This document shows positions 53,028-62,131 of a stretch of 64,000 nucleotides of DNA, piece after piece. A program made the position numbers and the translations under genes. Source of the stretch: Methanomassiliicoccales archaeon LGM-RCC1. GTDB lineage: Archaea > Thermoplasmatota > Thermoplasmata > Methanomassiliicoccales > Methanomethylophilaceae. The notes below the pieces were generated by a model. The model had not been told where the DNA came from. It ran no database searches and saw nothing but the letters and a program-made list of their open reading frames with translations. Numbering within the stretch: the first letter of the stretch is position 1; every line of letters starts with the position of its first letter. The DNA lies in assembly GCA_030168575.1 (NCBI GenBank), contig CP115555.1, positions 1,178,001 through 1,242,000 on the forward strand. The letters are read 5' to 3'.

Positions 53028-53468
53028 ATGACAGGCGTCACCCGTATCGGCGTATCACTCGAGCCCAATCTTTTGGAAGCTTTCGACGCGGATATCGCGA
53101 AGAAAGGATACAGCAGCAGATCAGAAGCATTGCGCGATCTGGTCCGCGATTCCCTCGCAGAGAACGAGTGGAAGAACGATGACGAGTGGATGGTCGGTAC
53201 AGTCGTGATCGTCTACGACCATACGGCTTCCGCGGTCGGAGAGAAGATCACAGACCTCGAGCACCATCACCAGGGGCTCGTGAAGACCTCTGTCCACATA
53301 CACCTGGACGATTCCAAGTGCATGGAGATCCTCATCTGCGAGGACAAGCTCGCTTCCCTCAAGGAGTTCGCCTCCGAGATCACAAGCCTCAAAGGCGTCC
53401 TAAGGGGAAGGCTCACCATGGTAGCGCCCTCCTCGGGCAACATGCACCACATCGGCCACAGGCACTGA
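53028..53468 (+). CDS. nikR: Nickel-responsive regulator NikR
   Basis: The 146-residue repressor has an N-terminal ribbon-helix-helix (TRIGVSLEPNLLEAFDADI...SSRSEALRDLVRDSL) and a C-terminal ACT-like nickel domain. The nickel ligands are visible in order: His in LEHHHQG, His-x-His in SVHIHLDDSKC and the Cys of that motif. When loaded with nickel it represses nickel uptake genes. It appears to control itself through the palindrome that abuts its TATA box. No nickel transporter is in the window; hypA and hypD are the nearest nickel genes. Confidence 0.92.
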   Translation: MTGVTRIGVSLEPNLLEAFDADIAKKGYSSRSEALRDLVRDSLAENEWKNDDEWMVGTVVIVYDHTASAVGEKITDLEHHHQGLVKTSVHIHLDDSKCMEILICEDKLASLKEFASEITSLKGVLRGRLTMVAPSSGNMHHIGHRH

Positions 53469-53552
53469 TCTTTTTCACACTCATCGGCCCGGGCGGCCAC
53501 CCGACTACCCAGGCCAATCAATTTATACCATCGGGCCAGTTTCTGAAAGGCA

Positions 53553-55841
53553 ATGAGGAAATTGATCATCACCGAGAAAGCGAACGCCGCCAGGAGGATC
53601 TCCACCATCCTTTCGGACGGAAAATCGCAGTCTTCTTCAGCTAACGGTGCCACCGTCATCAAGTTCACGGCCGGAGGCGACGACTACAACGTAGTGAGCC
53701 TCAGGGGGCACATCATAGAGCTGGACTACCCCAAGGAGTACAACGACTGGGGTGCAATCAAGCCTGCCGAGCTGGTCTACGCCCCGCAGGTCAAATCGGT
53801 GCGTGTGAAATCCATCCTCAACACTATCAAGGACATCGCCTCCGAGTCGGACGAGATCATCATCGCTACCGACTATGATAGGGAGGGAGAGCTCATCGGT
53901 ATGGAGACCGTCAAGGCCATCGGTGCCGATATGAGCAAGGTCAAGAGGGCCAAGTTCAGCGCCCTCACCAAGGGAGAGGTGGAGGCAGCATTCAAGAACC
54001 TCACCGACCCCGACGAGAAGCTCGCCGATGCCGCAGAGGCAAGGCAGATCGTGGATCTGTCCTGGGGAGCCGTCCTCACAAGATTGATTTCATTGTCATC
54101 CGGACAGGTTGGGAACAACTTCATGTCCGTGGGAAGGGTCCAGAGCCCCACGCTCAAGCTCCTGGTCGACAGGCATGAGGAGATCGAGAACTTCGTCCCC
54201 GTCCCCTATTGGAACCTGGTGGGCAAGTTCGGCATGCTAGCTTTCAAAGGAGAGCACGAGGACAACCCCTTCTGGAAGAAGGAGGAGGCGGAGGCCGTCC
54301 TCTCGAAAGTCAAGTCAACAAAGACCGGTACCGTCGCCAAATACTCCTCGGAGATCAAGGAGGAGTACAGGCCGGCGCCGTTCGACACCACGATGATGCA
54401 GGTGGAGGCCAACAAGATCGGTATCCCTCCAACCACGGCCATGAAGCTGGCCGAGGACCTGTACACCGGAGGTTACATCTCATATCCGCGTACCGAGAAC
54501 ACCGAGTACCCGAAGAGCCTCAACCTGAGGTCGGTGCTCGATAAGCTCAAGGACTCGGAGTTCAAGGCAGAGGTCAACGAGATCCTCGCCCAGGAGAAGA
54601 TCTACCCCTCCAAGGGAAAGAGGAGCACAACGGACCATCCGCCTATCTACCCCACGGCAGGGGCCACGCAGGACAAGATGAAGGGCGACAAGTGGAAGCT
54701 CTACGAGCTCATCGTCAGGAGATTCCTGGCAACGGTCGCACCCAACGCCAAGGCCGAGGTCACCAAGTGCGTGATCGAGGTGGAGGGAGAGAACTTCCTC
54801 TCCGACGGATACGTTCTCACGGATCCCGGCTGGAAGAAATACTACAAGAAGTACCTGCCCGCGAACGAGAGCAGGCTCCCGGTCCTGAAGGAGGGCGAGG
54901 AGGTCGACGTGAGGTCCATGGCCATCGTCGAGTCCGAGACCAAGCCCCCGTACAGGTACAACCAAGGTTCGCTCATCCAAGAGATGGACAGGCTGCAGCT
55001 CGGTACCAAGAGTACTAGGCACGACATCATCGGCAAGCTGTTCTCAAGGAACTATGTCCAGGGCAACTACATGATCCCCACTCCCAGCGGAATCGCGCTC
55101 ACGAAATCGCTGGAGAAGCACGGCGGAGGTATCACGGAGCCGGACATGACCGCGAAGCTGGAATCGGACATGCTCAGCATCTCCGAGGGAGCACGCACAT
55201 TGGATTCCGTCGTCAAGGAATCGCAGGACATGCTCCACGATGTGGCGGTCAAGATCTCTGAGGAGTCCGACGACATCGGAAAGGAGATCAAGGACGCGCT
55301 GCACTCTCAGCAGCATATCGGCGTCTGTCCGTCATGCGGGAACAACATGTCCGTCAAGAGGTCGAAGAACGGTAACTTCATCGGATGCGACGGATACCCC
55401 GAGTGCAAGCGCGCATATCCGCTCCCCAGGGGAGCTTTGGTGCAGACTGTGGATTCCAAATGCCCTGTCTGCGGCCTTCCTCAGCTCAAGATCATCAGAA
55501 AGGGCAACCCGCCCTCTGTGCAGTGCATCGACCCCAAGTGTACGAGCAACGTCGCTCTCAACGACTTGGGACTCTGCCCTACCTGCAACAACGGTCACAT
55601 AAGGGTTATGTTCTCCAAGGCCGGCAGGAGGTTCGCAGGATGCTCTTCGTGGCCCACATGCACTCAGACCTACCCTCTCAGGCCGAGAGGAGTCATCACT
55701 CCCCTAGGCAAGCCCTGTGCGATCTGTAAGGCACCCATGGTCAAGGTAGGAAATCTCGAGGAGTGCATCAATCCCGACTGCCCCGGAAAGAAGAAGGCAG
55801 CTCGCACGACTAAACCCGCTAAGAAGACCGCCTCTGAATGA
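53553..55841 (+). CDS. topA: DNA topoisomerase I (archaeal type IA)
   Basis: The 762-residue enzyme relaxes negative supercoils. The Toprim domain (LIITEKANAARRI; ATDYDREGELIG) is followed by the catalytic region with the active-site Tyr in GGYISYPRTENT (about residue 310) and YRYNQGSLIQEMDRLQLGTKSTR. The C-terminus carries four C4 zinc ribbons (CPSCGNNM, CPVCGLP, CPTCNNG, CAICKAP) and a basic tail. The length is normal for archaeal TopA. It lies 84 bases behind nikR and ends before an inverted repeat. Confidence 0.95.
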   Translation: MRKLIITEKANAARRISTILSDGKSQSSSANGATVIKFTAGGDDYNVVSLRGHIIELDYPKEYNDWGAIKPAELVYAPQVKSVRVKSILNTIKDIASESDEIIIATDYDREGELIGMETVKAIGADMSKVKRAKFSALTKGEVEAAFKNLTDPDEKLADAAEARQIVDLSWGAVLTRLISLSSGQVGNNFMSVGRVQSPTLKLLVDRHEEIENFVPVPYWNLVGKFGMLAFKGEHEDNPFWKKEEAEAVLSKVKSTKTGTVAKYSSEIKEEYRPAPFDTTMMQVEANKIGIPPTTAMKLAEDLYTGGYISYPRTENTEYPKSLNLRSVLDKLKDSEFKAEVNEILAQEKIYPSKGKRSTTDHPPIYPTAGATQDKMKGDKWKLYELIVRRFLATVAPNAKAEVTKCVIEVEGENFLSDGYVLTDPGWKKYYKKYLPANESRLPVLKEGEEVDVRSMAIVESETKPPYRYNQGSLIQEMDRLQLGTKSTRHDIIGKLFSRNYVQGNYMIPTPSGIALTKSLEKHGGGITEPDMTAKLESDMLSISEGARTLDSVVKESQDMLHDVAVKISEESDDIGKEIKDALHSQQHIGVCPSCGNNMSVKRSKNGNFIGCDGYPECKRAYPLPRGALVQTVDSKCPVCGLPQLKIIRKGNPPSVQCIDPKCTSNVALNDLGLCPTCNNGHIRVMFSKAGRRFAGCSSWPTCTQTYPLRPRGVITPLGKPCAICKAPMVKVGNLEECINPDCPGKKKAARTTKPAKKTASE

Positions 55842-55907
55842 TGCGTTCGAGCGGTAATTTTCATTTTTTACTTACTATATTTTAAAGCTAACTTTGCCGT
55901 TTTATAT

Positions 55908-55945
55908 AGTAACACTATAGGAAATTTCGTGTTACTTTCTTAGTT
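55908..55945. terminator. Inverted repeat between convergent topA and a small zinc protein gene
   Basis: AGTAACAC (55908-55915) and GTGTTACT (55929-55936) form a perfect 8-bp stem with a 13-base loop, flanked by T-rich DNA on both sides. Placed between two stops, it is best read as a bidirectional terminator even though the half-sites resemble NikR half-sites. Confidence 0.5.
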
Positions 55946-55952
55946 TTTAAAA

Positions 55953-56219
55953 TTAGTAACTTTCCTCGTCGATCAAGCCGTCGTAGAGGTTGTTGAGGAA
56001 GTCAATTTCTTCCGAGATTCTGCGGTTGCGGCACTCGGTGCATTGGAGCTCTTTGCCAAGTGATAACTTCAACTGCATTTCGGACCTATCGAGGGCGACG
56101 ATACGGCCGCAGGCGCAGTACACGCACATCTCGTTCTCGAGATCCAGCCTGTCCAGACGAATGCTGGATGGCTTACGGCGCGCGTAGCTGCCGCATTCCT
56201 CAGTCTTTTCATCGCTCAT
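55953..56219 (-). CDS. Small zinc-ribbon-like protein (88 aa)
   Basis: The charged N-terminus leads to CVYCACGRIVAL and later CTECRNRR, a likely four-cysteine zinc site, then an acidic helix (EEIDFLNNLYDGLIDEESY). The pattern looks like a small regulator or RNA-polymerase-associated ribbon, but I cannot name it. An AT-rich region with TATA-like boxes lies upstream. It ends in TAA next to the inverted repeat. Confidence 0.6.
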   Translation of the reverse strand: MSDEKTEECGSYARRKPSSIRLDRLDLENEMCVYCACGRIVALDRSEMQLKLSLGKELQCTECRNRRISEEIDFLNNLYDGLIDEESY

Positions 56220-56485
56220 ATTACGAGTCCCCCAACCTGTGAAGATATCGGAGTTGATTGGTCATAATTGCCCGATTTCTTCTACAGATAGGGCTACGCA
56301 AACACCCCATATAAACCCTTAGTTTAGGGTCTATAGATTAACGACGTTAGTTCGTTTAGACCGACAATTTTTGTACGTTTTTGGATAGTTAGTTTTATAT
56401 ATAGGAAATGTGGGATATTTCGCTCATCCAAGCGTATATAAAGCAGATAGATGGAACGAAATTCGTAATTCCGCCACGGAATTCG
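56220..56485. other. AT-rich intergenic region with several TATA-like boxes and dyads
   Basis: No gene found. Three TATA-like stretches (about 56308-56318, 56394-56403 and 56433-56442) exceed what the one minus-strand gene needs. GGTCTA and TAGACC enclose an inner TAACG/CGTTA pair near 56330-56364. AATTCCG-CCA-CGGAATT at 56471-56487 overlaps the pncB stop and may terminate it. A small RNA is possible. Confidence 0.35.
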
Positions 56486-57925
56486 TTACTGCCTAGATTG
56501 GTTAATCAGATCGTTACGGACGTTCCATAACTTCTCCGACATATCGACATAATATTGATGAGGGTTGGAGAAACGCTTGACCTCGTCCCAAAGGGTATCC
56601 GTCTCCTCGGCACAGTGTTTCCTGATATCCTCCAAGGAGGGGAGATCGTACACAAGCTTTCCGTTCTCTATGACTTTGACCATGAGTTCCTTGACGGAGT
56701 AGTTCTCTAGGGTCTTCCTCTTCCAAGTCGCGGAGGGGTCGAAAAGCTCCAACGGCGCATCCGTGTCGATGGTCTCGTCGTAAACGCAGATCTGATCGGC
56801 AATGGCCATGCCTTTGTCGTCATAGACCCTGTAGACTTTCTTGAAATGGGGTGTGGTGATTTTCTCTACGTTGTCGGAGATCTTGATCTTAGGAACTATC
56901 TTGCCGTCCTCCTCCATGGCGACGAGCTTGAACACACCGTTCAGCACAGGGTCGCTGTGGGAGGTGATCAGATTGTCGCCTACACCGAAAGCGTCTATTA
57001 CGGCACCCTGGTTGAGCAGATCCTTGATCAGATTCTCATCGAGGGCATTGGATACGACTATCTTGCAGTCCGTGAGACCGGCATCGTCTAGCATCTCCCT
57101 TGCCTTCTTGGTGAGGAAAGCGAAGTCACCAGAATCCAGGCGGATGGCGCATTTGGTTATCCCCTTGGGGATGAGCACCTCCTTGATCGCTTTTATGGCA
57201 TTGGGGATTCCGCTGTTGATAGTATCGTAGGTATCCACCAGGAGGGTGGCGTTGTCAGGATACAGCTCGCAGAACGCCTTGAATGCCTCGAGCTCCGAAT
57301 CGAACATCATCACCCAAGAGTGGGCCATGGTCCCGCTCGCGGGCACTCCGAAAAGCTCATCGCTCACAGTGCATGCCGTTCCGCCGCATCCGGCGATGTA
57401 TGCTGCCCTAGCACCCAATATGGCCGCATCGGTTCCCTGGGCCCTTCTGGAGCCGAACTCCAGTACGGTCCTGCCCTTTGCAGCCCTCACAATACGGTTG
57501 GCCTTGGTGGCGATAAGGGATTGATGGTTTATCGTCAGGAGAGCGAAGGTCTCCAGGATCTGTGCTTGGGCAATGGGTGCCCTGATGGTGATGAGGGGCT
57601 CTCCGGGGAACACAGCCGTTCCTTCGGGTATCGCCCACACATCCCCGGTGAAATGGAAGTCCTTGAGGAAATCCAGGAACTTCTCCCCGAACGTTCCCTT
57701 GGAGCGCATGAACTCGATGTCCTCCTCGGTGAAACGGAGGTTGGTGATGTAGTCCATCAGCTGCTCCAAGCCTGCGAACACCACGAATCCGCCCTTGTCG
57801 GGTACCGTCCTGAAGAATATGTCGAAGTAGACCATGCGGTCTCCCAGACCTTTCTCCAGGTACCCGTTGGACATCGTGTACTCATAGTAGTCGCACAGCA
57901 GGGGGATGTTCCTTTGGTAATCCAT
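56486..57925 (-). CDS. pncB: Nicotinate phosphoribosyltransferase
   Basis: The 479-residue enzyme joins nicotinate to PRPP (ATP-stimulated) for NAD salvage. It begins LCDYYEYTMSNGYL, and has EFGSRRAQG (PRPP and substrate contacts), the loop GTMAHSWVMMF with the autophosphorylated-type His, LVDTYDTINSG and AIRLDSGDF. The length fits the family. It lies nine bases after enolase in the same orientation, so it is likely co-transcribed. It ends in TAA. Confidence 0.94.
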   Translation of the reverse strand: MDYQRNIPLLCDYYEYTMSNGYLEKGLGDRMVYFDIFFRTVPDKGGFVVFAGLEQLMDYITNLRFTEEDIEFMRSKGTFGEKFLDFLKDFHFTGDVWAIPEGTAVFPGEPLITIRAPIAQAQILETFALLTINHQSLIATKANRIVRAAKGRTVLEFGSRRAQGTDAAILGARAAYIAGCGGTACTVSDELFGVPASGTMAHSWVMMFDSELEAFKAFCELYPDNATLLVDTYDTINSGIPNAIKAIKEVLIPKGITKCAIRLDSGDFAFLTKKAREMLDDAGLTDCKIVVSNALDENLIKDLLNQGAVIDAFGVGDNLITSHSDPVLNGVFKLVAMEEDGKIVPKIKISDNVEKITTPHFKKVYRVYDDKGMAIADQICVYDETIDTDAPLELFDPSATWKRKTLENYSVKELMVKVIENGKLVYDLPSLEDIRKHCAEETDTLWDEVKRFSNPHQYYVDMSEKLWNVRNDLINQSRQ

Positions 57926-57934
57926 CTCTAGTCC

Positions 57935-59200
57935 TCAGATGTGGAATTTCTTGATTCCGGGGAAGACAGCCTTGGATCCCAGCTCCTCCTCGATCCTGAG
58001 AAGGCGGTTGTACTTGGCAGTCCTCTCTCCCCTGGCGGGAGCTCCGGTCTTGATCTCTCCGGATCCCCATCCGACCGAGAGGTCGGCGATGGTGGTGTCC
58101 TCGGACTCTCCGGACCTGTGGGAAACGACGACGTTGTATCCGTGGTCGAAGCTCATCTGCGCAGCCTCTCCGGATTCGGTGATGGTTCCGATCTGGTTGA
58201 CCTTCAGCAGGAGTGCGTTGGCAGCTCCCTGCTTGATTCCCTTGCAGAGGCGCTTGGAGTTGGTGACGAACAGATCGTCACCTACGATCTGGACCTTGTT
58301 GCCGACCTTCTTGGTGAGCTCGGCCGTGGTCTCGAAGTCATCCTCGAAGAACGGGTCCTCGATGCTGATGAGCGGGTGGTCCTTGGTGAGCTGCACATAG
58401 TGGTCAGCGAGCTCTCCGGCAGAGAGCTTCATTCCGTCGACGTCGTAGACGCCGTCGCTGAAGAACTCTGAGGAAGCAGCGTCGATCGCAAGGAACACGT
58501 CCTTTCCGGGGGTGTAGCCTGCATCGGATACTGCGGATACGATGGTGGACAGGGCCTCGTCGACCGTATCGAGCGGGGGAGCGAATCCTCCCTCGTCGCC
58601 GATGTTGATGGCTCCTACCCCGTACTTCTTCTTCAGTATGGATTTGAGATGCATGTAGACCTCGGACGACATCTGCAGACAATCCGAGAACGATTTGGCT
58701 CCGGCGGGGATGATCATGCATTCCTGAATCTTCAGGTTGCCTCCGGCGTGCTTTCCGCCGTTGATGATGTTGAGCATGGGCACAGGGAGCGTGACGTGGT
58801 CCTTCCCGATGTGCTGGTAGACGGGGATGTTGTTGCACATGGCACCGGCCCTGGCGACTGCGAGGGACACGGCCACAGTGGCGTTTCCGCCGAGGTTGGT
58901 CTTGTTCTCGGTGCCGTCGAGCTCGATCATTGCCCTGTCGATTCCTTCCTGATCGGTAGGGTCCATGCCGGTGATCCTCTTGGCGATGGGTCCGCGGACG
59001 TTCTCTACCGCCTTCAGCACTCCCTTTCCGCCGTACCTGTTCCCGCCGTCGCGGAGCTCGTGGGCCTCCCACGATCCCGTAGATGCTCCGGAGGGAGCGA
59101 TGGCGGATATCTTCTGGCCGCCGACTGTGATCTCTGCTTCTACCGTGGGGTTGCCTCTGGAATCCAGGACTTCCCTTGCCCATACCTTCTCTATCTGCAT
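57935..59200 (-). CDS. eno: Enolase
   Basis: Interconverts 2-phosphoglycerate and phosphoenolpyruvate. The 421-residue sequence includes LDSRGNPTVE, PSGASTGSWEAHELRD, the metal ligands in FLAIDAASSEFF, SIEDPFFEDD and GDDLFVTN, the catalytic lysine region LLLKVNQIGT, and SHRSGESEDTTIADL. All catalytic parts are intact. It sits between a response regulator gene (upstream, ten bases) and pncB (downstream). Confidence 0.97.
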   Translation of the reverse strand: MQIEKVWAREVLDSRGNPTVEAEITVGGQKISAIAPSGASTGSWEAHELRDGGNRYGGKGVLKAVENVRGPIAKRITGMDPTDQEGIDRAMIELDGTENKTNLGGNATVAVSLAVARAGAMCNNIPVYQHIGKDHVTLPVPMLNIINGGKHAGGNLKIQECMIIPAGAKSFSDCLQMSSEVYMHLKSILKKKYGVGAINIGDEGGFAPPLDTVDEALSTIVSAVSDAGYTPGKDVFLAIDAASSEFFSDGVYDVDGMKLSAGELADHYVQLTKDHPLISIEDPFFEDDFETTAELTKKVGNKVQIVGDDLFVTNSKRLCKGIKQGAANALLLKVNQIGTITESGEAAQMSFDHGYNVVVSHRSGESEDTTIADLSVGWGSGEIKTGAPARGERTAKYNRLLRIEEELGSKAVFPGIKKFHI

Positions 59201-59209
59201 TTCTCTCCC

Positions 59210-60178
59210 TCAGTTGGAGTACTCGGACATGTCCCCGAGCAGGATGTTGCGGTCCTTCGTCGTGAGGATCGAAGGATCGACGGAGACCACGAAGGTGGTC
59301 TTCTTGTCATTGATGTTGGCCTTCACCAGCTGGTGCAGGAACACTAGGCTGTGGTTGAGGCCGTTGTTATCGATGATATCTGTGAAATTCTCGATCATGA
59401 CGATAGGTCTGTCATGATTTCTGATGTAGTCCTTGATGAACACCGTGAGAGTTCCCAGCGCATTGATGTCCAGGGATCTTCCCCTGACACCGGCCGAGAG
59501 TGTGGCGACCTCGAGGTTGTCCTTCCCATAGTTCTGCTTCACGGCCTTGGAGTTCTCCGAGGATATGACCAGAATGTTGTAGTCGGAAGGGTTGAAGATG
59601 TCTAGGAAATCGAAGATCTTGGAGGGTTCCTTCTCGAAGAACACGTAGGACCTTCCGTACATCGGACCTTCAGATGAGATGTACTCTGCGATGATCGCTG
59701 AATCGTTGGTGTCGATGTGCTCCGAAGAAGCGGGAGCCGATGCAGGCTGCTGCTTCCTCTTTCTGAAGCCGAACAGCCCCTTCTTGGGTTTGGCGCTGGT
59801 TGCCGCCTCTACCATCTGGGCCTCCTTGGTCGCGACCAATACAGATAATGCGGCGGAGATGTCCAGGGATTTGAATGGCTTGTTGACTATCGCCTTGATG
59901 AACGAGTTGTCCGTGGGAGCTTCATCATTGACTCCCTTGATGAGAACAGCGTTGAGATCGACATCGTGATCCTGCTCGTGGGCACGGACCAGTACCTGCA
60001 GACCGTCCTCATCGTTGATGACGGCATCCAGAAGGATGGCGTTCGGTCTGAATTCCAGTATGGAATCGACGGCCTCGTCTATGGAACCGGCGATCCTTAC
60101 GACGTGCCCCTCTTGAATGAGGATGTCCTTCAGGATCTCTTGAATCGCAATGTTGTCATCGACTACCAGGACCTTCAT
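59210..60178 (-). CDS. Response regulator receiver with DUF835-like C-terminal domain
   Basis: The N-terminal about 120 residues form a CheY-type receiver: MKVLVVDDN, the phospho-acceptor Asp in AILLDAVINDEDG and the conserved Lys in IVNKPFKS. A basic, proline-rich linker (about 135-160) leads to an alpha/beta domain (about 170-322: GRSYVFFEKEPSKIFDFLDIF, ILVISSENS, FVVSVDPSILTTKDRNIL) like DUF835, common in archaeal signalling proteins. No kinase is adjacent. ATG 60178 is chosen; a TTG three codons earlier is possible. It probably heads the transcript with eno and pncB. Confidence 0.8.
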   Translation of the reverse strand: MKVLVVDDNIAIQEILKDILIQEGHVVRIAGSIDEAVDSILEFRPNAILLDAVINDEDGLQVLVRAHEQDHDVDLNAVLIKGVNDEAPTDNSFIKAIVNKPFKSLDISAALSVLVATKEAQMVEAATSAKPKKGLFGFRKRKQQPASAPASSEHIDTNDSAIIAEYISSEGPMYGRSYVFFEKEPSKIFDFLDIFNPSDYNILVISSENSKAVKQNYGKDNLEVATLSAGVRGRSLDINALGTLTVFIKDYIRNHDRPIVMIENFTDIIDNNGLNHSLVFLHQLVKANINDKKTTFVVSVDPSILTTKDRNILLGDMSEYSN

Positions 60179-60232
60179 CCTTAGCAACTCCGTTCGGGAT
60201 ACCGACTACAGGGTATTTGACACTCACGATAA

Positions 60233-60285
60233 ATGGCCGGCCGGTACCTTGCATAGCTAACGCTAAACCGAAGGTATCCGGCCAT
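60233..60285 (-). terminator. Long hairpin between L40e and the response regulator gene
   Basis: ATGGCCGG plus TACCTT (60233-60250, with a 4-base CCGG bulge) pairs with AAGGTATCCGGCCAT (60271-60285, one-base bulge), giving about 14 base pairs around a 20-base loop. It lies just upstream of the response regulator and downstream of L40e on the minus strand; terminator or leader structure. Confidence 0.45.
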
Positions 60286-60315
60286 TAGGCCGTAAAAATC
60301 AATACGAAGCAGTAA

Positions 60316-60465
60316 TCACTGCTTCCTGCTCTCTTTGGCTTTGGGCCTGAGGTTGCTGTATCCGCACTTCCTGCACTTGGTTGCCTTCTTGGGGTTTGTA
60401 GCATAGCAGTTCATGCATACAGTCTTGTCAAGGAGCCTGGCCTCAGCCTCTTTGAAACGTGCCAT
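60316..60465 (-). CDS. rpl40e: Ribosomal protein eL40 (L40e)
   Basis: The 49-residue protein [20 protein letters not shown]...[20 protein letters not shown] has two CxxC zinc pairs (CMNC and CRKC) and the basic C-terminal tail of eL40 in the large ribosomal subunit. The size and motif spacing match archaeal L40e exactly. It is encoded alone on the minus strand with an AT-rich promoter (TTTTTATATAGT) about 20-30 bases upstream. Confidence 0.95.
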   Translation of the reverse strand: MARFKEAEARLLDKTVCMNCYATNPKKATKCRKCGYSNLRPKAKESRKQ

Positions 60466-60521
60466 TCGATATTCCTCTGAATTCCCGATTAGGGATTTAC
60501 TATATAAAAATAAGGAGAGAA

Positions 60522-61460
60522 TCAGAGCAGGGACCTCTGCTGAGCGAAGTCATCCAGAGGATTATGGCCGTGTCCCGGCAGCTCGTGGATCACCAGTTCA
60601 GGCTGTATGGCCTCGATCAGCTCTCTGCAGCGGGGATCCGAATAGGGCAGATGCTGGTCCAGGGTATTGATGTGATGGTAGCATCCGTTGATGAAGTCGG
60701 TTATTGGTCCGCCTGTGTACTCCTTCTCCTCGAAGGATTCGCGGTACTTGGCTGAAGCGCTGTAGTGGAAGTGCATCGCCCCTATGGCGTCCTTGAGGTC
60801 TTGGCTGTAACCGTCGAATATCCTCAGCAAAGCCTCTATCCCGTCCTGCTCGGTGTAGATTCCTGGCAGGCAGTTCATGAGGTGACCCGTATCAAGGCAG
60901 ATTCCCCAGTTCTCGAACTCCAGGTGCTTCTCGAGAATGCGGTAGTCAGAATCATCCTTCAGTCTGAGCCCCGGCCACCAGAGGTTCTCGAAGGCCAGTT
61001 TCACCGGGGGCTCTCCCTTCGGGAATCCGGAGATCGCCGTATTGATCATCTCGCAGAACTTCAGCAGGATGTCCCTGCAGTCCCCGGAATAGTTCCTCTT
61101 GCAAAGGTCGGGGATGTTTACGTTGCAGGCATGGATCACGCCGTGGGCCGGTTTGAGCGGTGCAACGCAGTCGATCATGTTCCTGACGGTCTCGCAGACG
61201 GACTCCTTGTCCTTGCCGTACATGTAGTATCTGGCGAAGTGGTCGGACATCTCATACGGTCTGCCCTCCCAAGCCGCCAGCCAATCCGTGGTATAGGGGA
61301 GGTGCACCGATACGGTGTACTGAGAATATCTGGGGTCGACGGGTTCGTGGGAGGTCAGGAGCTCCAGGCCATCGCATCTGAGGCCTTGGAGTATAGCTCC
61401 CAAATCCTTCCCTAGGTCGTCCAGTTCCTGATAGACGGAATAACTGAACAGGTGCTTCAT
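60522..61460 (-). CDS. TIM-barrel protein, xylose-isomerase/AP-endonuclease-2-like
   Basis: The 312-residue protein has the alternating strand-helix order of a TIM barrel: [66 protein letters not shown] and [10 protein letters not shown]. The His and Glu residues at strand ends (HLP, IHA, FENL, DTGH, HFH, HEL) are the metal-binding pattern of the sugar isomerase/endonuclease IV superfamily. The substrate is unknown. Its ATG overlaps the stop of the DUF4443 gene, so the two are coupled and may share a pathway. Confidence 0.75.
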   Translation of the reverse strand: MKHLFSYSVYQELDDLGKDLGAILQGLRCDGLELLTSHEPVDPRYSQYTVSVHLPYTTDWLAAWEGRPYEMSDHFARYYMYGKDKESVCETVRNMIDCVAPLKPAHGVIHACNVNIPDLCKRNYSGDCRDILLKFCEMINTAISGFPKGEPPVKLAFENLWWPGLRLKDDSDYRILEKHLEFENWGICLDTGHLMNCLPGIYTEQDGIEALLRIFDGYSQDLKDAIGAMHFHYSASAKYRESFEEKEYTGGPITDFINGCYHHINTLDQHLPYSDPRCRELIEAIQPELVIHELPGHGHNPLDDFAQQRSLL

Positions 61461-62044
61461 CAGAACAGCTCTAGGGCTGCGGACACCGCGGCCACGATGG
61501 CGGACTGCTTGGTGTTGCCTCCGCCGATGATCATGGCGTCCTCTGGCTTCATGCCGTACTCGTCACGGATCTTCTTGGCGACGTCGGGTCTCTCTGTGTC
61601 GAGGTTCCAGTCCGGCGGGATGCAGAGCGCTCCGTCCCTGTAGACGATCGTGGTGCATCCTTCGGCTCCCACCTTGATTCCGGCATCTCTCTGCTCCATA
61701 CCGTTGTTCACCTTGTTGGCGACACCCTTGACGATGACTCCCTGCTGCTCCTGTCCGATGACGGAGCCCTCGAGGAAGATGTCAACAGGCTGGATGGGGA
61801 TCTGGTCCAAGAAAGTCTGACCAGCCTTGGTGATCATGATGCCTGTCTGCTTGATGGAGATGTAGTCCCAATCCTGGAGCGTGTCCAGGATCCTGCGCAT
61901 GCTTCCCTCTCCGATTCCGACTTCGTCGGCCAGTCTTTTACGGCCTATGCGTTTTCCGTTCGATAGGATGTACATAGTCCAATAGACGTTTGCGTCATTG
62001 AACCTGAACATAGGGCCGAACTGAGGTGCATCAATTATCTTCAT
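61460..62044 (-). CDS. HTH regulator with DUF4443 domain
   Basis: The 194-residue protein has an N-terminal winged helix (about 15-75: NVYWTMYILSNGKRIGRKRLADEVGIGEGSMRRILDTL) and a C-terminal domain (about 80-194) with VIGQEQQGVIVKG, GCTTIVYRDGALCIP and MIIGGGNTKQSAIVAAVSAALELF, matching archaeal DUF4443. The C-terminal glycine-rich loop may bind a small ligand. Its own promoter has the motif GTTAGTTGGATG shared with mtaC, so it could repress itself and possibly the methanol genes; this is inference. It is followed by the coupled TIM-barrel gene. Confidence 0.75.
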   Translation of the reverse strand: MKIIDAPQFGPMFRFNDANVYWTMYILSNGKRIGRKRLADEVGIGEGSMRRILDTLQDWDYISIKQTGIMITKAGQTFLDQIPIQPVDIFLEGSVIGQEQQGVIVKGVANKVNNGMEQRDAGIKVGAEGCTTIVYRDGALCIPPDWNLDTERPDVAKKIRDEYGMKPEDAMIIGGGNTKQSAIVAAVSAALELF

Positions 62045-62057
62045 CTATACCACCAGC

Positions 62058-62070
62058 GTTAGTTGGATGG
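62058..62070 (-). promoter_or_regulatory. GTTAGTTGGATGG motif upstream of the DUF4443 gene
   Basis: The plus-strand 12-mer GTTAGTTGGATG is identical to 10491-10502 near mtaC. Here it lies 14-26 bases before the ATG, between a TATA-like TATTTAAATAG (62079-62089) and the start codon, the usual place for a repressor site. Confidence 0.55.
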
Positions 62071-62100
62071 GTTTAAATCTATTTAAATAGTGATGAAAAA

Positions 62101-62117
62101 GGGGGGCTATGCCCCCC
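62101..62117 (-). terminator. Terminator of the S-adenosylmethionine synthetase gene
   Basis: GGGGGGC-TAT-GCCCCCC, a perfect 7-bp stem; on the minus strand it is followed by TTTTT, 15 bases past the stop. Confidence 0.8.
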
Positions 62118-62131
62118 AGGGGTTTAGAAAA

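Noticed and set aside
55908-55936. NikR-like inverted repeat as an operator
   Set aside because: It lies between two convergent stops with no promoter beside it, and the half-sites are in the reverse order of the usual arrangement; a terminator is simpler.
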